Assembly: GCF_010729105.1 (NCBI RefSeq)
Contig: NZ_AP022573.1
Span: 2,604,001-2,668,000 of the forward strand
From: Mycobacterium saskatchewanense
Lineage (GTDB): Bacteria > Actinomycetota > Actinomycetes > Mycobacteriales > Mycobacteriaceae
DNA length: 64,000 nucleotides
Reading direction: 5' to 3'
Shown here: positions 19,930 through 29,012 of the stretch, piece after piece
Layout of the letters: each line of letters starts with the position of its first letter
Numbering within the stretch: the stretch's first letter is position 1
Position numbers and translations under genes: made by a program
Notes under the pieces: generated by a model
What the model was told of the DNA's origin: nothing
Database searches by the model: none
The model's input: the letters and a program-made list of their open reading frames with translations, nothing else

Positions 19930-19980
19930 AGGCCCACTATCTACCGCAGGTCCGGCCGGGCCTAATCGCGATCGCCACGA

Positions 19981-20883
19981 CTAAAGGCTCTGCAGGATCT
20001 CCCGAGCCAGCGCCGCCGTTTCCGACGGCGTCTTGCCGACCTTCACGCCGGCGGCCTCCAGGGCCTCCTTCTTGGCTGCCGCGGTGCCCGACGAGCCGGA
20101 TACGATGGCGCCCGCGTGGCCCATGGTCTTGCCTTCAGGCGCGGTGAAGCCCGCGACGTAGCCGACGACCGGCTTGGAGACGTTGGCCTTGATGTAGTCG
20201 GCCGCGCGCTCCTCGGCGTCACCACCGATCTCACCGATCATCACGATGACCTTGGTGTCGGGGTCCTTCTCGAATGCCTCGATGGCGTCGATGTGGGTGG
20301 TGCCGATCACCGGGTCACCGCCGATGCCGATCGAGGTGGAGAACCCGAAATCGCGCAGCTCATACATCATCTGGTAGGTCAGCGTGCCGGACTTGGACAC
20401 CAGCCCGACGGGCCCGGACCCGCTGATGTTGGCCGGCGTGATGCCAGCCAACGCCTCGCCCGGGGTGATGATGCCGGGGCAGTTCGGCCCGATGATGCGC
20501 GTCTTGTGACCCTTGTCCAAGTTGTACGCCCACGCATACGCGGTGTCGTGCACCGGGATTCCCTCGGTGATGACGACCAGCAAGGGGATCTCGGCGTCGA
20601 TGGCCTCGATGATGGCGTCCTTGGCGAACTTCGGCGGCACGAAGACTACCGACACGTTGGCGCCGGTCTCCTTCATCGCCTCGGCGACGGTGCCGAACAC
20701 CGGCAACTCGACGTCCTTGCCGACCGGGTCCACGTGCGAGACGGTGGTGCCGGCCTTGCGGGCGTTCACCCCGCCGACCACCTGGGTGCCGGCTTTCAGC
20801 ATGAGCGCGGTGTGCTTGGTGCCCTCACCGCCGGTGATGCCCTGGACGATCACCTTGGAGTCTTTGTTCAGGAAGATCGACAT
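19981..20883 (-). CDS. sucD: succinyl-CoA ligase alpha subunit SucD
   Basis: A 300-residue alpha subunit of succinyl-CoA synthetase, which interconverts succinyl-CoA and succinate with substrate-level phosphorylation in the TCA cycle. CoA-binding motif [19 protein letters not shown] at the N-terminus and the phospho-His loop [19 protein letters not shown] near residue 245 are present. AGGGAG precedes the ATG, and the sucC stop is 12 bp upstream, so both are co-transcribed. Confidence 0.95.
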   Translation of the reverse strand: MSIFLNKDSKVIVQGITGGEGTKHTALMLKAGTQVVGGVNARKAGTTVSHVDPVGKDVELPVFGTVAEAMKETGANVSVVFVPPKFAKDAIIEAIDAEIPLLVVITEGIPVHDTAYAWAYNLDKGHKTRIIGPNCPGIITPGEALAGITPANISGSGPVGLVSKSGTLTYQMMYELRDFGFSTSIGIGGDPVIGTTHIDAIEAFEKDPDTKVIVMIGEIGGDAEERAADYIKANVSKPVVGYVAGFTAPEGKTMGHAGAIVSGSSGTAAAKKEALEAAGVKVGKTPSETAALAREILQSL

Positions 20884-20895
20884 TGATTGGCTCCC

Positions 20896-22059
20896 TTACT
20901 TGTTCGCCAGCTCGGCGGCTTTGTCGGCACCGGCGTCCATGGTCTCGGCCTGGATTACCAGCGGGTGGTTGGCTTGCGCCAGAATGCGCCGGCCCTCGTC
21001 GACGTTGTTGCCGTCGAGCCGGACCACCAACGGCTTGTTGGCTTCGTCACCGAGCATGTTGAGGGCGGTCACGATGCCGTTGGCAACGGCGTCGCAGGAG
21101 GTGATGCCTCCGAAGACATTGACGAACACGCTCTTGACCTGCTTGTCATTCAGGATGACATCCAAGCCGGCGGCCATCACCTCGGCGGACGCGCCACCCC
21201 CGATGTCGAGGAAGTTGGCGGGCTTGACCCCGCCGTGCTTCTCACCGGCGTAGGCGACGACGTCCAGGGTCGACATCACCAGGCCCGCGCCGTTCCCGAT
21301 GATGCCTACGGCGCCGTCGAGTTTCACGTAGTTGAGGTCGTGCTCCTTGGCCTTGAGCTCCAGCGGGTCGGTGGACGCGCGGTCCTCGAACTCGGCGTGG
21401 TCCGGGTGGCGGAAGTCGGCGTTGGCGTCGAGCGTGACCTTGCCGTCGAGGGCCAAGATCTGGTCGTCCGGGGTGCGCACGAGCGGATTCACCTCGACGA
21501 GGGTGGCGTCCTCGGCGACGAAGAGCTCCCAGAGCTTGTTGATCGTGACCGCGGCGGCGTCGAGTACCTCAGCCGGCAGGTGGCCCTTCTCCGCGATGGA
21601 ACGCGCGGTCGCCAGGTCGACGCCGTCGACGGCGTCCACCGGAACCTTGGCCAGCCGGTCGGGCTTGGTGGCGGCCACCTCTTCGATCTCCATGCCGCCC
21701 TCGACCGAGCACATCGCGAGGTAGGTGCGATTGGCACGATCCAGCAGGAAGGAGATGTAGTACTCCTCGGCGATGTCACTGGCCTCGGCGACCAGCAGCT
21801 TGTGGACGATGTGGCCCTTGATGTCGAGGCCGAGGATGTTCTTGGCGTGCTCGTAGGCGTCGTCGGGCGTCGCCGCATATTTGACGCCACCGGCCTTGCC
21901 TCGCCCGCCGACCTTCACCTGCGCCTTGACCATCACCGGAGCGCCGACCTCGGTCGCGATTTCCCGTGCGCCCTCGGCGGTGTCGGTCACACGACCGGGC
22001 GTAGTAGGTACGTTGTGCTTAACGAATAGTTCTTTCGCCTGATACTCGAAAAGGTCCAT
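20896..22059 (-). CDS. sucC: succinyl-CoA ligase beta subunit SucC
   Basis: A 387-residue ATP-grasp beta subunit binding the nucleotide and, with SucD, phosphorylating ADP at the expense of succinyl-CoA. The N-terminus [12 protein letters not shown], the [16 protein letters not shown] nucleotide loop and the C-terminal [20 protein letters not shown] succinate-site motif are all intact. The ATG at 22059 yields exactly the M. tuberculosis length; an upstream in-frame start would add 19 unlikely residues. First gene of sucCD, divergent from the M23 peptidase. Confidence 0.95.
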   Translation of the reverse strand: MDLFEYQAKELFVKHNVPTTPGRVTDTAEGAREIATEVGAPVMVKAQVKVGGRGKAGGVKYAATPDDAYEHAKNILGLDIKGHIVHKLLVAEASDIAEEYYISFLLDRANRTYLAMCSVEGGMEIEEVAATKPDRLAKVPVDAVDGVDLATARSIAEKGHLPAEVLDAAAVTINKLWELFVAEDATLVEVNPLVRTPDDQILALDGKVTLDANADFRHPDHAEFEDRASTDPLELKAKEHDLNYVKLDGAVGIIGNGAGLVMSTLDVVAYAGEKHGGVKPANFLDIGGGASAEVMAAGLDVILNDKQVKSVFVNVFGGITSCDAVANGIVTALNMLGDEANKPLVVRLDGNNVDEGRRILAQANHPLVIQAETMDAGADKAAELANK

Positions 22060-22307
22060 GGGCTCTCTGTCTTTGCTCGACTCAACTACTACGCCTCTTG
22101 ATGGGCGGTGCCGCACTCGGCAACTCGCACGGACGAACTGTATCCACTGGCCAAACGACTGCTACGGCCGCATCCACCGTTGTGGCACAGCTCACGGCGA
22201 GCTGGCATGCCCGCTTCGTGACCCGAATCACATTTTCTCTCGGTTTGGGACCCGAGGTTGCCAGCGTCCTCGGTTAGCGGATACCTTCCTAGGGTCCAGA
22301 TAACGTT

Positions 22308-23438
22308 ATGGTCACGATACGAGGACATTTCAGCTTGTCCCAACACCGTTTGGCTCGTTCTTCTGCCGAAACAACAGACGTGGTGAGGGTAGGTCGCGCG
22401 GCAGGCGGCCGCTGGTCAGCGTCTCATCGCAACGAAGTCACCGAGATCCTGCCTCTCGACGGCTTCGACTTCGACGACCTGGATTTCAACGACGCTCGCG
22501 ATCTGGACGACCTCGACTTCAGCAACGACTCCACGTTCGACATCGCGTCGCGGGTGTTGCTGGCACCTGAACTCGACGACCTGGACGCGGCCGACGATCT
22601 GGCCCCCCTGCGGCTGGCCGCCCCCACGGGCGACGTGGTGGTGCGCGTGCCCGTCGACTCGCGCTTCGATCGCCTGGAACGCTTCTTCGACTCCTCCCGA
22701 GACACCGACATCATCCCGGTGGTCCGGCGCGGCGGCCAACACCGCAAGGAGCCGACCAGCGCCGCCAGGGGTCGTCTCCTGATCTCGGCGATGGCCGCAG
22801 GGGCGGCGGCCGCAGCTGCGCACACGGCGACCGGCCACGCCGAGACACCCAAGACCGAGGCCGTCCTGACCGCCAACGCGTCGGCGATGATCGGCGGGTC
22901 GGACGGCAACACCATCCGCGGCGCCCAGGTGATCGCGGTGCAGCCGGCGGCGAGTGCCGCCGTGCACAACCAGGAGCTCGCCAAGGGCGTCGCCTTCGCC
23001 AACGACCGTGCCCAGCGCGAGGCCCGGCTGCAGCAGCCGCTCTACGTCATGCCGACCAAGGGCATCTTCACCTCCAACTTTGGATACCGCTGGGGCGTCC
23101 TGCACGCCGGCATCGACCTTGCCAACTCGATCGGAACCCCGATCTATGCCGTGTCCGACGGTGTCGTCATCGAGGCCGGCCCGGCGGCCGGCTACGGGAT
23201 GCTCGTCAAGCTGCGCCACGCCGACGGCACGGTCACGCTTTACGGCCACATCAACACCGCGCTGGTGAGCGCCGGCGAGCGGGTGATGGCCGGCGACCAG
23301 ATCGCCACCATGGGCAACCGCGGTAACTCCACCGGCCCCCACCTGCATTTCGAGGTGCTGCAGGGCGGCACCGAGAGGATCGATCCCGTGCCCTGGCTCG
23401 CAAAGCGGGGTCTTATGGTGGGCAACTACGCTGGTTGA
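22308..23438 (+). CDS. M23-family peptidoglycan endopeptidase (Rv0950c-like)
   Basis: A 376-residue secreted or membrane-anchored LytM-type metallopeptidase. The C-terminal peptidase domain (about 245-370) has the zinc motifs LHAGIDLAN (HxxxD) and GPHLHFEV (HxH). A single hydrophobic export segment lies around 155-180. Before it is an unusually acidic stretch, [18 protein letters not shown], presumably cytoplasmic. Likely cuts stem-peptide crosslinks in the cell wall. Start uncertain: in-frame TTG 22335 and GTG 22380 also exist, and GAGGA precedes the TTG. The downstream membrane-protein gene follows by one base. Confidence 0.82.
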   Translation: MVTIRGHFSLSQHRLARSSAETTDVVRVGRAAGGRWSASHRNEVTEILPLDGFDFDDLDFNDARDLDDLDFSNDSTFDIASRVLLAPELDDLDAADDLAPLRLAAPTGDVVVRVPVDSRFDRLERFFDSSRDTDIIPVVRRGGQHRKEPTSAARGRLLISAMAAGAAAAAAHTATGHAETPKTEAVLTANASAMIGGSDGNTIRGAQVIAVQPAASAAVHNQELAKGVAFANDRAQREARLQQPLYVMPTKGIFTSNFGYRWGVLHAGIDLANSIGTPIYAVSDGVVIEAGPAAGYGMLVKLRHADGTVTLYGHINTALVSAGERVMAGDQIATMGNRGNSTGPHLHFEVLQGGTERIDPVPWLAKRGLMVGNYAG

Positions 23439-23439
23439 G

Positions 23440-24003
23440 GTGACCGCGCCGAACCAGCCACCTGCCGCTTCGCAGCCGCCTGAGCGCGAGTCACCCTCCG
23501 AATCGCGGACGAGGATCATCCGGCGCGCGCCCACCGGGCCGATCCCCACCGCGCCGGAATCCCCGACCACTCACATTCCCCCGCAGCCACGCGGATATCA
23601 GGGCGCCGCCCGGGCCGCGGCTGCGCCGAACGACGAGCCGGGCGGCCGCACCGCCGTCGCCGCGTGCGCCGTCAGCATCGTCAGCGGGTGGGCGACGTCG
23701 GTGGTCGCCACCGACCTGATCGCCGGCTGGTGGCGCACCGACCGCCTCTTCTGCATCGCGGTGGCTTTCCTGGCTCTCGTGTTCGCGGCGACCACCGTCA
23801 CCGGCGTCATCATGCTGTTGCAGCGCCGGACGCTGGGGCGGCACCTCATCGTGGCGGGTGCCGTCGTCGCGGTGCTGACGTACGGCGGCGTCTTCATCGC
23901 GGGCGCGCGGGTCGCGTGGATCGTGCACGCCCTGCCGCTGCTGCCGATCGCCAGCGTGATCTTGGCGCTGCATCCGCGCACCACCCGCTGGCTGCAGAAC
24001 TGA
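23440..24003 (+). CDS. small proline-rich membrane protein
   Basis: A 187-residue protein starting at GTG one base after the peptidase stop, so translational coupling is likely. The first 65 residues are Pro/Ser/Arg-rich and probably disordered and cytoplasmic. Then come three or four hydrophobic helices (AVAACAVSIVSGWATSVV, FCIAVAFLALVFAATTV, HLIVAGAVVAVLTYGGVFI, a last one near 165-180). I do not recognise a named family. The link to the M23 hydrolase suggests a cell-envelope role. Confidence 0.65.
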   Translation: MTAPNQPPAASQPPERESPSESRTRIIRRAPTGPIPTAPESPTTHIPPQPRGYQGAARAAAAPNDEPGGRTAVAACAVSIVSGWATSVVATDLIAGWWRTDRLFCIAVAFLALVFAATTVTGVIMLLQRRTLGRHLIVAGAVVAVLTYGGVFIAGARVAWIVHALPLLPIASVILALHPRTTRWLQN

Positions 24004-24009
24004 TACTGA

Positions 24010-24067
24010 CCGAGCGCGAACTGACTGCGAGAAATTCGCCGATTTTTCGCCCTGGGTTCACGCTCGG
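24010..24067. terminator. long two-tier hairpin between convergent genes
   Basis: The outer arms at 24010-24021 and 24056-24067 (CCGAGCGCGAAC / GTTCACGCTCGG) pair over 12 positions with one mismatch. The inner arms GCGAGAAAT and ATTTTTCGC pair 8 of 9 around a 6-base loop. Placed between the small membrane-protein gene and uvrD1, it probably terminates both. Confidence 0.65.
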
Positions 24068-24077
24068 CGCGGGCCGG

Positions 24078-26402
24078 CTAGAGCTTGCTGATCGGGGCGT
24101 GGTTGTGCATCAGCTTCACCCGACCGGCGCTGCCGAAGTCGATTAGGGACATGGCGGATTCGCCCACCCCGGCGACTTCCTCGACCCTGCCCAGGCCGTA
24201 CTTGTCGTGGGTCACCCGATCGCCGGGCTCGAGCACCAGCAGCGGACGCTTGCCCGCGCCTGAGCGGGTCGGTGCGGCGCGTGGCGTCCCGAACCGGCCA
24301 GCGCCGCTGACCGGCGCGCTGAACGATGGGGCGGGTGCGGTGCGCCGCCACTCGATGAGTTCCTGCGGGATCTCCCTTAGGAATCGCGATTCCGGGTTAA
24401 GCATCGGCTGTCCCCACGAAGACCGCACGATGGCCCTGCTCAGATACAGGCGCTGGCGGGCCCGGGTGATGCCGACGTAGGCGAGTCTCCGCTCCTCGGA
24501 GAGTTCGGCGGGGTCGTCCAGCGACCGCATGTGCGGGAACATTCCGTCTTCCCAGCCGGTGACGAACACGACTGGAAACTCCAGGCCTTTGGCGGTGTGC
24601 AACGTCATCAGGGTCACGACGCCGGCGCCGTGCTCGGGGATGTCGTCAGCATCCGCGACCAGCGACACCCGCTCCAGGAACTCCGCGAGGACACCGGTGT
24701 CCGGCACGTCTTCGTCTTCCGGCGCTTCCGCCCCCTCGCCGAGCGCGACGGCGTTCGCCCGGTCAGTGCTGAATTCGTGCGCCACGCTGACGAGTTCGTT
24801 GAGGTTGTCCAGCCTGGCCAGCTCTTGCGGATCGTTGGACGATTCCAGCTCCCTGCGATAGCCGGTCCGTTCCAGCACCGACTCGACCAGCTCACCGAGG
24901 TCGTCGTCGAGCCGTCCCCTGAGCTCGTCGAGCATCTCGACAAAACCCGCGATCGCCTTCTCCGCGCGGGTGTTCAACATCGGCACTTTTCCTTCGGCCG
25001 CGGCCACCAGCGCGTCGGCGAAGCTCGACCCGGTGTTCTCGGCGTACACCGCCACGCATGCCTCGGCCCGGTCGCCGATGCCGCGGCGCGGGGTGTTGAG
25101 GATGCGCCGCATGCTGACGGCATCGCCGGGGTTGTCGAGCACGCGCAGGTAGGCGACGATGTCGCGGATCTCCTTGCGCTCGTAGAACCGCACTCCCCCA
25201 ACGACTTTGTAGGGAATGCCGGCGCGGATGAACACCTCTTCCAGGGACCGCGACGAGTTGTTGGTGCGGTAGAACACGGCGACGTCGTTGTAGGTGATCT
25301 CGCCCCGGTCGGCGAGCGCGTCGATCTCCTCGGCCACGAACCTGGCCTCGTCGTGCTCGTTGTCGGCGACGTAGCCGACGATCAGCTCGCCGGCGCCGGC
25401 GTCCGTCCACAACCTCTTGTCTCGGCGACCCGCGTTGCGGGCGATGACGGAGTTGGCCGCCGACAGGATGTTCTGGGTGGATCGGTAATTCTGTTCCAGC
25501 AGAATGGTTGTCGCGTCCGGGTAGTCGCGTTCGAAGTCCTCGATGTTGCGGATGGTGGCACCGCGAAATGCATAGATCGACTGATCGGCGTCGCCGACCA
25601 CACACAATTCGCCCGGGGGAACGCCGTCCTCGGTGTCCGTGCCGACGAGCTCCCGCACCAAGACGTACTGCGCGTGGTTGGTGTCCTGATATTCGTCGAC
25701 CAGGACGTGGCGGAAGCGCCGCCGATAGTACTGGGCGATCTCCGGGAACGTCTGCAACACGGCCACCGTCTCCCCGATGAGATCGTCGAAGTCCAGCGCA
25801 TTGGCCGCCCGCAGCCGTCGCTGGTATTCGCCGTAGACGGAGGCGACGGTGCGCGGCAGGTCGTCGGAGCCGTCCGTCAGGTCGGACACCGCCTGCGCCG
25901 GGTCGATCAACTCGTTCTTCAGATTGGAGATGGCGTTGGCCAGCAGGCGCGGTGAGTACCGCTTGATGTCGAGCCCCATGTCGCGCCCGATCATCTGTAG
26001 CAGGCGCCGGGAGTCGTCGGCGTCGTAGATGGAGAAGTTCGAGTTGAGGCCCTCGATCAGCGTCGCGTGGTTACGCAGGATGCGTACGCAGGTCGAGTGG
26101 AACGTAGACACCCACATCGCGCGGGCCCGGGGGCCGACCAGCCGCACCACGCGTTCGCGCATCTCCGCGGCGGCCTTGTTGGTGAAAGTGATCGCCAGGA
26201 TCTGACCGACGCCGACGCCGCGCGCCGCGATCAGGTAGGCGATGCGCCGCGTCAACACCGCCGTCTTACCCGAGCCCGCGCCGGCGACGATCAGCAGCGG
26301 AGAACCCTCATGCACCACCGCCTGGCGCTGTTGCGGGTTGAGGCCCTCGAGCAGCTCTTCGGCTTCGGAGGCGGATCTGGCGTCGGTTGCGTGCACACTC
26401 AT
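24078..26402 (-). CDS. uvrD1: ATP-dependent DNA helicase UvrD1
   Basis: A 774-residue superfamily 1A helicase. The Q-motif LNPQQRQAV, Walker A VAGAGSGKT, Walker B LVDEYQDTNHAQ, motif III-type GDADQSIYAFRGA, EQNYRST, and the C-terminal TLHTAKGLEFPVVFVTGWEDGMFPH plus AYVGITRARQRLYL are all present. It unwinds DNA 3' to 5' in nucleotide-excision repair and, in mycobacteria, is stimulated by Ku, whose gene lies 25 kb away here. A C-terminal Tudor-like region (LEPGDRVTHDKYGLGRVEEVAG) is typical of UvrD/PcrA. Divergent from the chorismate mutase leader. Confidence 0.95.
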   Translation of the reverse strand: MSVHATDARSASEAEELLEGLNPQQRQAVVHEGSPLLIVAGAGSGKTAVLTRRIAYLIAARGVGVGQILAITFTNKAAAEMRERVVRLVGPRARAMWVSTFHSTCVRILRNHATLIEGLNSNFSIYDADDSRRLLQMIGRDMGLDIKRYSPRLLANAISNLKNELIDPAQAVSDLTDGSDDLPRTVASVYGEYQRRLRAANALDFDDLIGETVAVLQTFPEIAQYYRRRFRHVLVDEYQDTNHAQYVLVRELVGTDTEDGVPPGELCVVGDADQSIYAFRGATIRNIEDFERDYPDATTILLEQNYRSTQNILSAANSVIARNAGRRDKRLWTDAGAGELIVGYVADNEHDEARFVAEEIDALADRGEITYNDVAVFYRTNNSSRSLEEVFIRAGIPYKVVGGVRFYERKEIRDIVAYLRVLDNPGDAVSMRRILNTPRRGIGDRAEACVAVYAENTGSSFADALVAAAEGKVPMLNTRAEKAIAGFVEMLDELRGRLDDDLGELVESVLERTGYRRELESSNDPQELARLDNLNELVSVAHEFSTDRANAVALGEGAEAPEDEDVPDTGVLAEFLERVSLVADADDIPEHGAGVVTLMTLHTAKGLEFPVVFVTGWEDGMFPHMRSLDDPAELSEERRLAYVGITRARQRLYLSRAIVRSSWGQPMLNPESRFLREIPQELIEWRRTAPAPSFSAPVSGAGRFGTPRAAPTRSGAGKRPLLVLEPGDRVTHDKYGLGRVEEVAGVGESAMSLIDFGSAGRVKLMHNHAPISKL

Positions 26403-26482
26403 GTCCGTCCAAACTTACCGCCGCCCGCCGACACGCGTGGCCAGACGGCGCCGCGCGGCGCGACCGCACCTGACGTCGTTTT

Positions 26483-26511
26483 TGCACGTGCGCGGCCTTT
26501 GGTGGCACACT
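26483..26511 (+). promoter_or_regulatory. candidate promoter of the chorismate mutase leader
   Basis: TTGCAC (26483-26488) and CACACT (26506-26511) are 17 bp apart. The expected start, six to seven bases after the -10, coincides with the GTG at 26518 that opens the leader peptide, so the leader would be translated from a leaderless 5' end, common in mycobacteria. The -10 match is modest. Confidence 0.4.
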
Positions 26512-26517
26512 CGGTGG

Positions 26518-26577
26518 GTGCTCAACGCGCAGCGCCGATTTTTTTATGGGTACCGAACAGCGGTGCCCGTGGTCTAG
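26518..26577 (+). CDS. probable attenuation leader peptide rich in Phe/Tyr codons
   Basis: A 19-codon frame from GTG to TAG encodes MLNAQRRFFYGYRTAVPVV. The cluster Phe-Phe-Tyr-Gly-Tyr at codons 8-12 is what a leader sensing charged Phe and Tyr tRNA would have. It lies 12 bp upstream of an intrinsic terminator and 70 bp upstream of the chorismate mutase gene, whose product commits chorismate to Phe and Tyr. Reading further upstream in the same frame adds Trp codons from a GTG at 26488, an alternative start. No homology evidence is available to me; the call rests on codon content, position and RNA folding. Confidence 0.6.
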   Translation: MLNAQRRFFYGYRTAVPVV

Positions 26578-26630
26578 CTGCTATCGCAGAGCCCCGTGGT
26601 CCGCTGAAGGATTCGGGGCTCGTTTCTTTT
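26548..26630 (+). promoter_or_regulatory. transcription attenuator: leader hairpin plus intrinsic terminator
   Basis: Hairpin 1 pairs 26548-26555 (GGGTACCG) with 26561-26568 (CGGTGCCC), 8 bp with one G-U, and overlaps the Tyr codons. The terminator pairs 26589-26596 (GAGCCCCG) with 26614-26621 (CGGGGCTC), followed by GTTTCTTTT. CAGCGG (26558-26563) can instead pair with CCGCTG (26601-26606), which would open hairpin 1 and exclude the terminator. A ribosome stalled at the Phe/Tyr codons would favour that alternative and let RNA polymerase read on. Confidence 0.6.
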
Positions 26631-26646
26631 GTGAGGCCCGCACCGG

Positions 26647-26964
26647 ATGAGACCAAAACCCCCACATCAGGAGAACGCGGAGTTAGCAGAGATGAACATC
26701 GAAACGGTTGAGACCCCACCGGCCGCCGACATCGACGAGTTGCGTCGAGAGATCGACCGGCTCGACGCCGAGATCCTCGCCGCGGTCAAGCGGCGGGCCG
26801 AAGTGTCGCAGGCGATCGGGAAGGTCCGGATGGCCTCCGGCGGCACCCGGCTGGTGCACAGCCGCGAAATGAAAGTGATCGAACGCTACAGCGAGCTGGG
26901 ACCGGAGGGTAAAGACCTGGCGATGCTGCTGCTGCGGCTGGGCCGGGGCCGGCTGGGTCACTGA
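26647..26964 (+). CDS. aroQ: chorismate mutase (Rv0948c-like, AroQ-delta class)
   Basis: A small all-helical intracellular chorismate mutase converting chorismate to prephenate for Phe and Tyr synthesis. IDELRREIDRLDAEILAAVKRRAEVSQAIGKVRM forms the long first helix with active-site residues; RLVHSREMKVIERY and the C-terminal LLLRLGRGRLGH match the M. tuberculosis enzyme. That enzyme is weak alone and activated by DAHP synthase. The frame from 26647 gives 105 residues; the ATG at 26692 gives 90, the length of the characterised core. GCGGAG before 26692 favours the shorter form slightly. Expression is probably controlled by the upstream attenuator. Confidence 0.9.
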   Translation: MRPKPPHQENAELAEMNIETVETPPAADIDELRREIDRLDAEILAAVKRRAEVSQAIGKVRMASGGTRLVHSREMKVIERYSELGPEGKDLAMLLLRLGRGRLGH

Positions 26965-27011
26965 GCGGCCGGCAGCGCTCGTCACAACTCCACGGCTGCT
27001 TGGTTTGCCGT

Positions 27012-27070
27012 CGAAATTGCCGCGGCGGTCGTGGTCTGCGGGGTGAAGCACGACCCTCCTGGCAATTTCG
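27012..27070. terminator. long interrupted hairpin after the chorismate mutase gene
   Basis: CGAAATTGCC (27012-27021) pairs perfectly with GGCAATTTCG (27061-27070). After a 5-base internal loop on each side, GGTCGTG (27027-27033) pairs with CACGACC (27049-27055) around a 15-base loop. It lies about 50 bp after the stop codon and probably terminates the transcript; it is built like the hairpin at 24010-24067. Confidence 0.6.
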
Positions 27071-27090
27071 GCGGTTAGCGCCAAAGACTC

Positions 27091-27307
27091 AACCGTGCCG
27101 GCCCGCAGCGTCCGGCCTGCGCCGGACTCGCGACCGTCACCCAACCAACCGTGCCGACCGCAGCGTCCGGCCTGCGCCGGACTCGCGACCGTCACTCAAC
27201 CAACCGTGCCGGCCCGCAGCGTCCGGCCTGCGCCGGACTCGCGACCGTCACCCAACCAACCGTGCCGGCCCGCAGCGTCCGGCCTGCGCCGGACTCGCGA
27301 CCGTCAC
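27091..27307. repeat. four-copy 55-56 bp tandem repeat upstream of pgi
   Basis: Copies start at 27091, 27147, 27202 and 27258. Lengths are 56, 55, 56 and a truncated 50 bp; copy 2 has a one-base deletion and two other sites vary. Each contains the perfect hairpin GTCCGGC-CTGC-GCCGGAC. The array ends 12 bp before the pgi ATG, so it forms the pgi 5' region. It looks like a VNTR-type minisatellite. Confidence 0.9.
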
Positions 27308-27319
27308 TAGGCTCGAGCC

Positions 27320-28984
27320 ATGACCTCCGTGCGAACCATCCCCGACATCACCGCCACCCCGGCGTGGGACGCCCTGCGCAGGCATCACGAGCAAATCGGC
27401 GAAACGCACCTACGCCAGTTCTTCGAAGACGACCCGGATCGCGGACGCGAACTCACCCTCACGGTCGGCGACCTCTACATCGACTACAGCAAACACCGCG
27501 TCACCCGAGAGACGTTGCGGCTGCTCACGGATCTCGCTCGGGTCGCTAACCTCGAAGACCGTCGCGACCAGATGTTCTCCGGGGTCCACATCAACACGTC
27601 GGAGGATCGCGCCGTCCTGCACACGGCGCTGCGGCTGCCCCGCGACGCCGAACTGCTGATCGACGGGCACAACGTCGTCGAGGACGTGCACGAGGTGCTC
27701 GACCGGATGGGGGACTTCACCGACCGGCTCCGCACCGGGGGGTGGACCGGAGCCACCGGGGAACGCATCAAGACCGTGGTCAACATCGGCATCGGCGGGT
27801 CAGACCTCGGCCCGGTGATGGTCTACCAGGCGCTGCGCCACTATGCCGACGCGGGGATCTCGGCACGCTTCGTCTCCAACGTCGACCCGGCCGACCTGAT
27901 CGCCACCCTCGCCGACTTGGAGCCCGCCACAACCCTTTTCATCGTCGCGTCAAAGACGTTCTCCACGCTGGAGACCCTGACCAACGCGACCGCCGCCCGG
28001 CGCTGGCTGACCGGCGCCCTCGGCGACTCGGCGGTGTCCCAGCATTTCGTGGCCGTCTCGACCAACAAACGCCTGGTCGACGACTTCGGGATCAACACCG
28101 ACAACATGTTCGGGTTCTGGGACTGGGTCGGCGGGCGGTATTCGGTCGATTCGGCGATCGGCCTTTCGGTGATGGCCGTCATCGGGCGCGAGGCCTTCGC
28201 GGACTTCCTGTCCGGGTTCCACATCGTCGACCGCCATTTCCGGACGGCCCCGCTGGAGTCCAACGCGCCGGTCCTGCTCGGCCTCATCGGGTTGTGGTAC
28301 TCCAATTTCATGGGCGCGCAGTCGCGTGCAGTGCTCCCTTACTCGAACGACTTGGCGCGCTTTGCCGCGTACCTGCAACAGTTGACCATGGAGTCCAACG
28401 GCAAGTCGACGCGCGCCGACGGCACCCCGGTCACCACCGACACGGGTGAAATCTTCTGGGGCGAACCCGGAACGAACGGGCAGCACGCCTTCTACCAGCT
28501 GCTACACCAGGGCACCCGGCTGGTCCCGGCCGACTTCATCGGGTTCAGCCAGCCGCTCGACGACCTGCCCACCGTCGAGGGCGACGGCAGCATGCACGAC
28601 CTGCTGATGAGCAACTTCTTCGCCCAGACCCAAGTGCTGGCGTTCGGTAAGACGGCCGAGGAGATCGCCGCCGAGGGCACGCCCGAGGCGATCGTTCCGC
28701 ACAAGGTGATGCCTGGCAACCGCCCGACCACGTCGATCCTGGCCGACCGCCTCACCCCGTCGGTGCTGGGACAGCTGATCGCGCTCTACGAGCACCAGGT
28801 CTTCACCGAGGGTGCGGTCTGGGGCATCGACTCGTTCGACCAGTGGGGTGTGGAGCTGGGCAAGACGCAGGCCAAGGCGCTGCTTCCGGTGATCACCGGC
28901 GACGCCTCACCCGAGCCACAGTCCGACAGCTCCACCGACGCGCTCGTGCGTCGCTATCGGACCGAAAGAGGGCGCACCAGCTGA
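27320..28984 (+). CDS. pgi: glucose-6-phosphate isomerase
   Basis: A 554-residue cytoplasmic isomerase interconverting glucose 6-phosphate and fructose 6-phosphate. Signature sequences [33 protein letters not shown] and, near the C-terminus, [14 protein letters not shown] with the catalytic Lys are intact. Length is that of the M. tuberculosis enzyme. The ATG follows the tandem repeat array directly, so either the promoter lies inside or upstream of the repeats, or the repeats are transcribed as a structured leader. Fructose 6-phosphate made from polyols by the 46-51 kb operon would enter metabolism here. Confidence 0.95.
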   Translation: MTSVRTIPDITATPAWDALRRHHEQIGETHLRQFFEDDPDRGRELTLTVGDLYIDYSKHRVTRETLRLLTDLARVANLEDRRDQMFSGVHINTSEDRAVLHTALRLPRDAELLIDGHNVVEDVHEVLDRMGDFTDRLRTGGWTGATGERIKTVVNIGIGGSDLGPVMVYQALRHYADAGISARFVSNVDPADLIATLADLEPATTLFIVASKTFSTLETLTNATAARRWLTGALGDSAVSQHFVAVSTNKRLVDDFGINTDNMFGFWDWVGGRYSVDSAIGLSVMAVIGREAFADFLSGFHIVDRHFRTAPLESNAPVLLGLIGLWYSNFMGAQSRAVLPYSNDLARFAAYLQQLTMESNGKSTRADGTPVTTDTGEIFWGEPGTNGQHAFYQLLHQGTRLVPADFIGFSQPLDDLPTVEGDGSMHDLLMSNFFAQTQVLAFGKTAEEIAAEGTPEAIVPHKVMPGNRPTTSILADRLTPSVLGQLIALYEHQVFTEGAVWGIDSFDQWGVELGKTQAKALLPVITGDASPEPQSDSSTDALVRRYRTERGRTS

Positions 28985-29012
28985 GCTTTCGGCGCCTCGG
29001 CCCGGAAGCGCC

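Noticed and set aside
24531..25955. A 474-codon plus-strand frame opposite uvrD1
   Set aside because: Shadow of the helicase gene; composition is that of an antisense frame (rich in Val, Arg, Gly, Asp, Gln) and no motif is seen.
26518..26646. T-box riboswitch in front of chorismate mutase
   Set aside because: No T-box consensus or specifier-loop architecture is seen; the short aromatic-codon frame fits ribosome-mediated attenuation better.
27091..27307. CRISPR array
   Set aside because: The 55-56 bp units follow one another with no unique spacers, and there are no cas genes; it is a tandem minisatellite.
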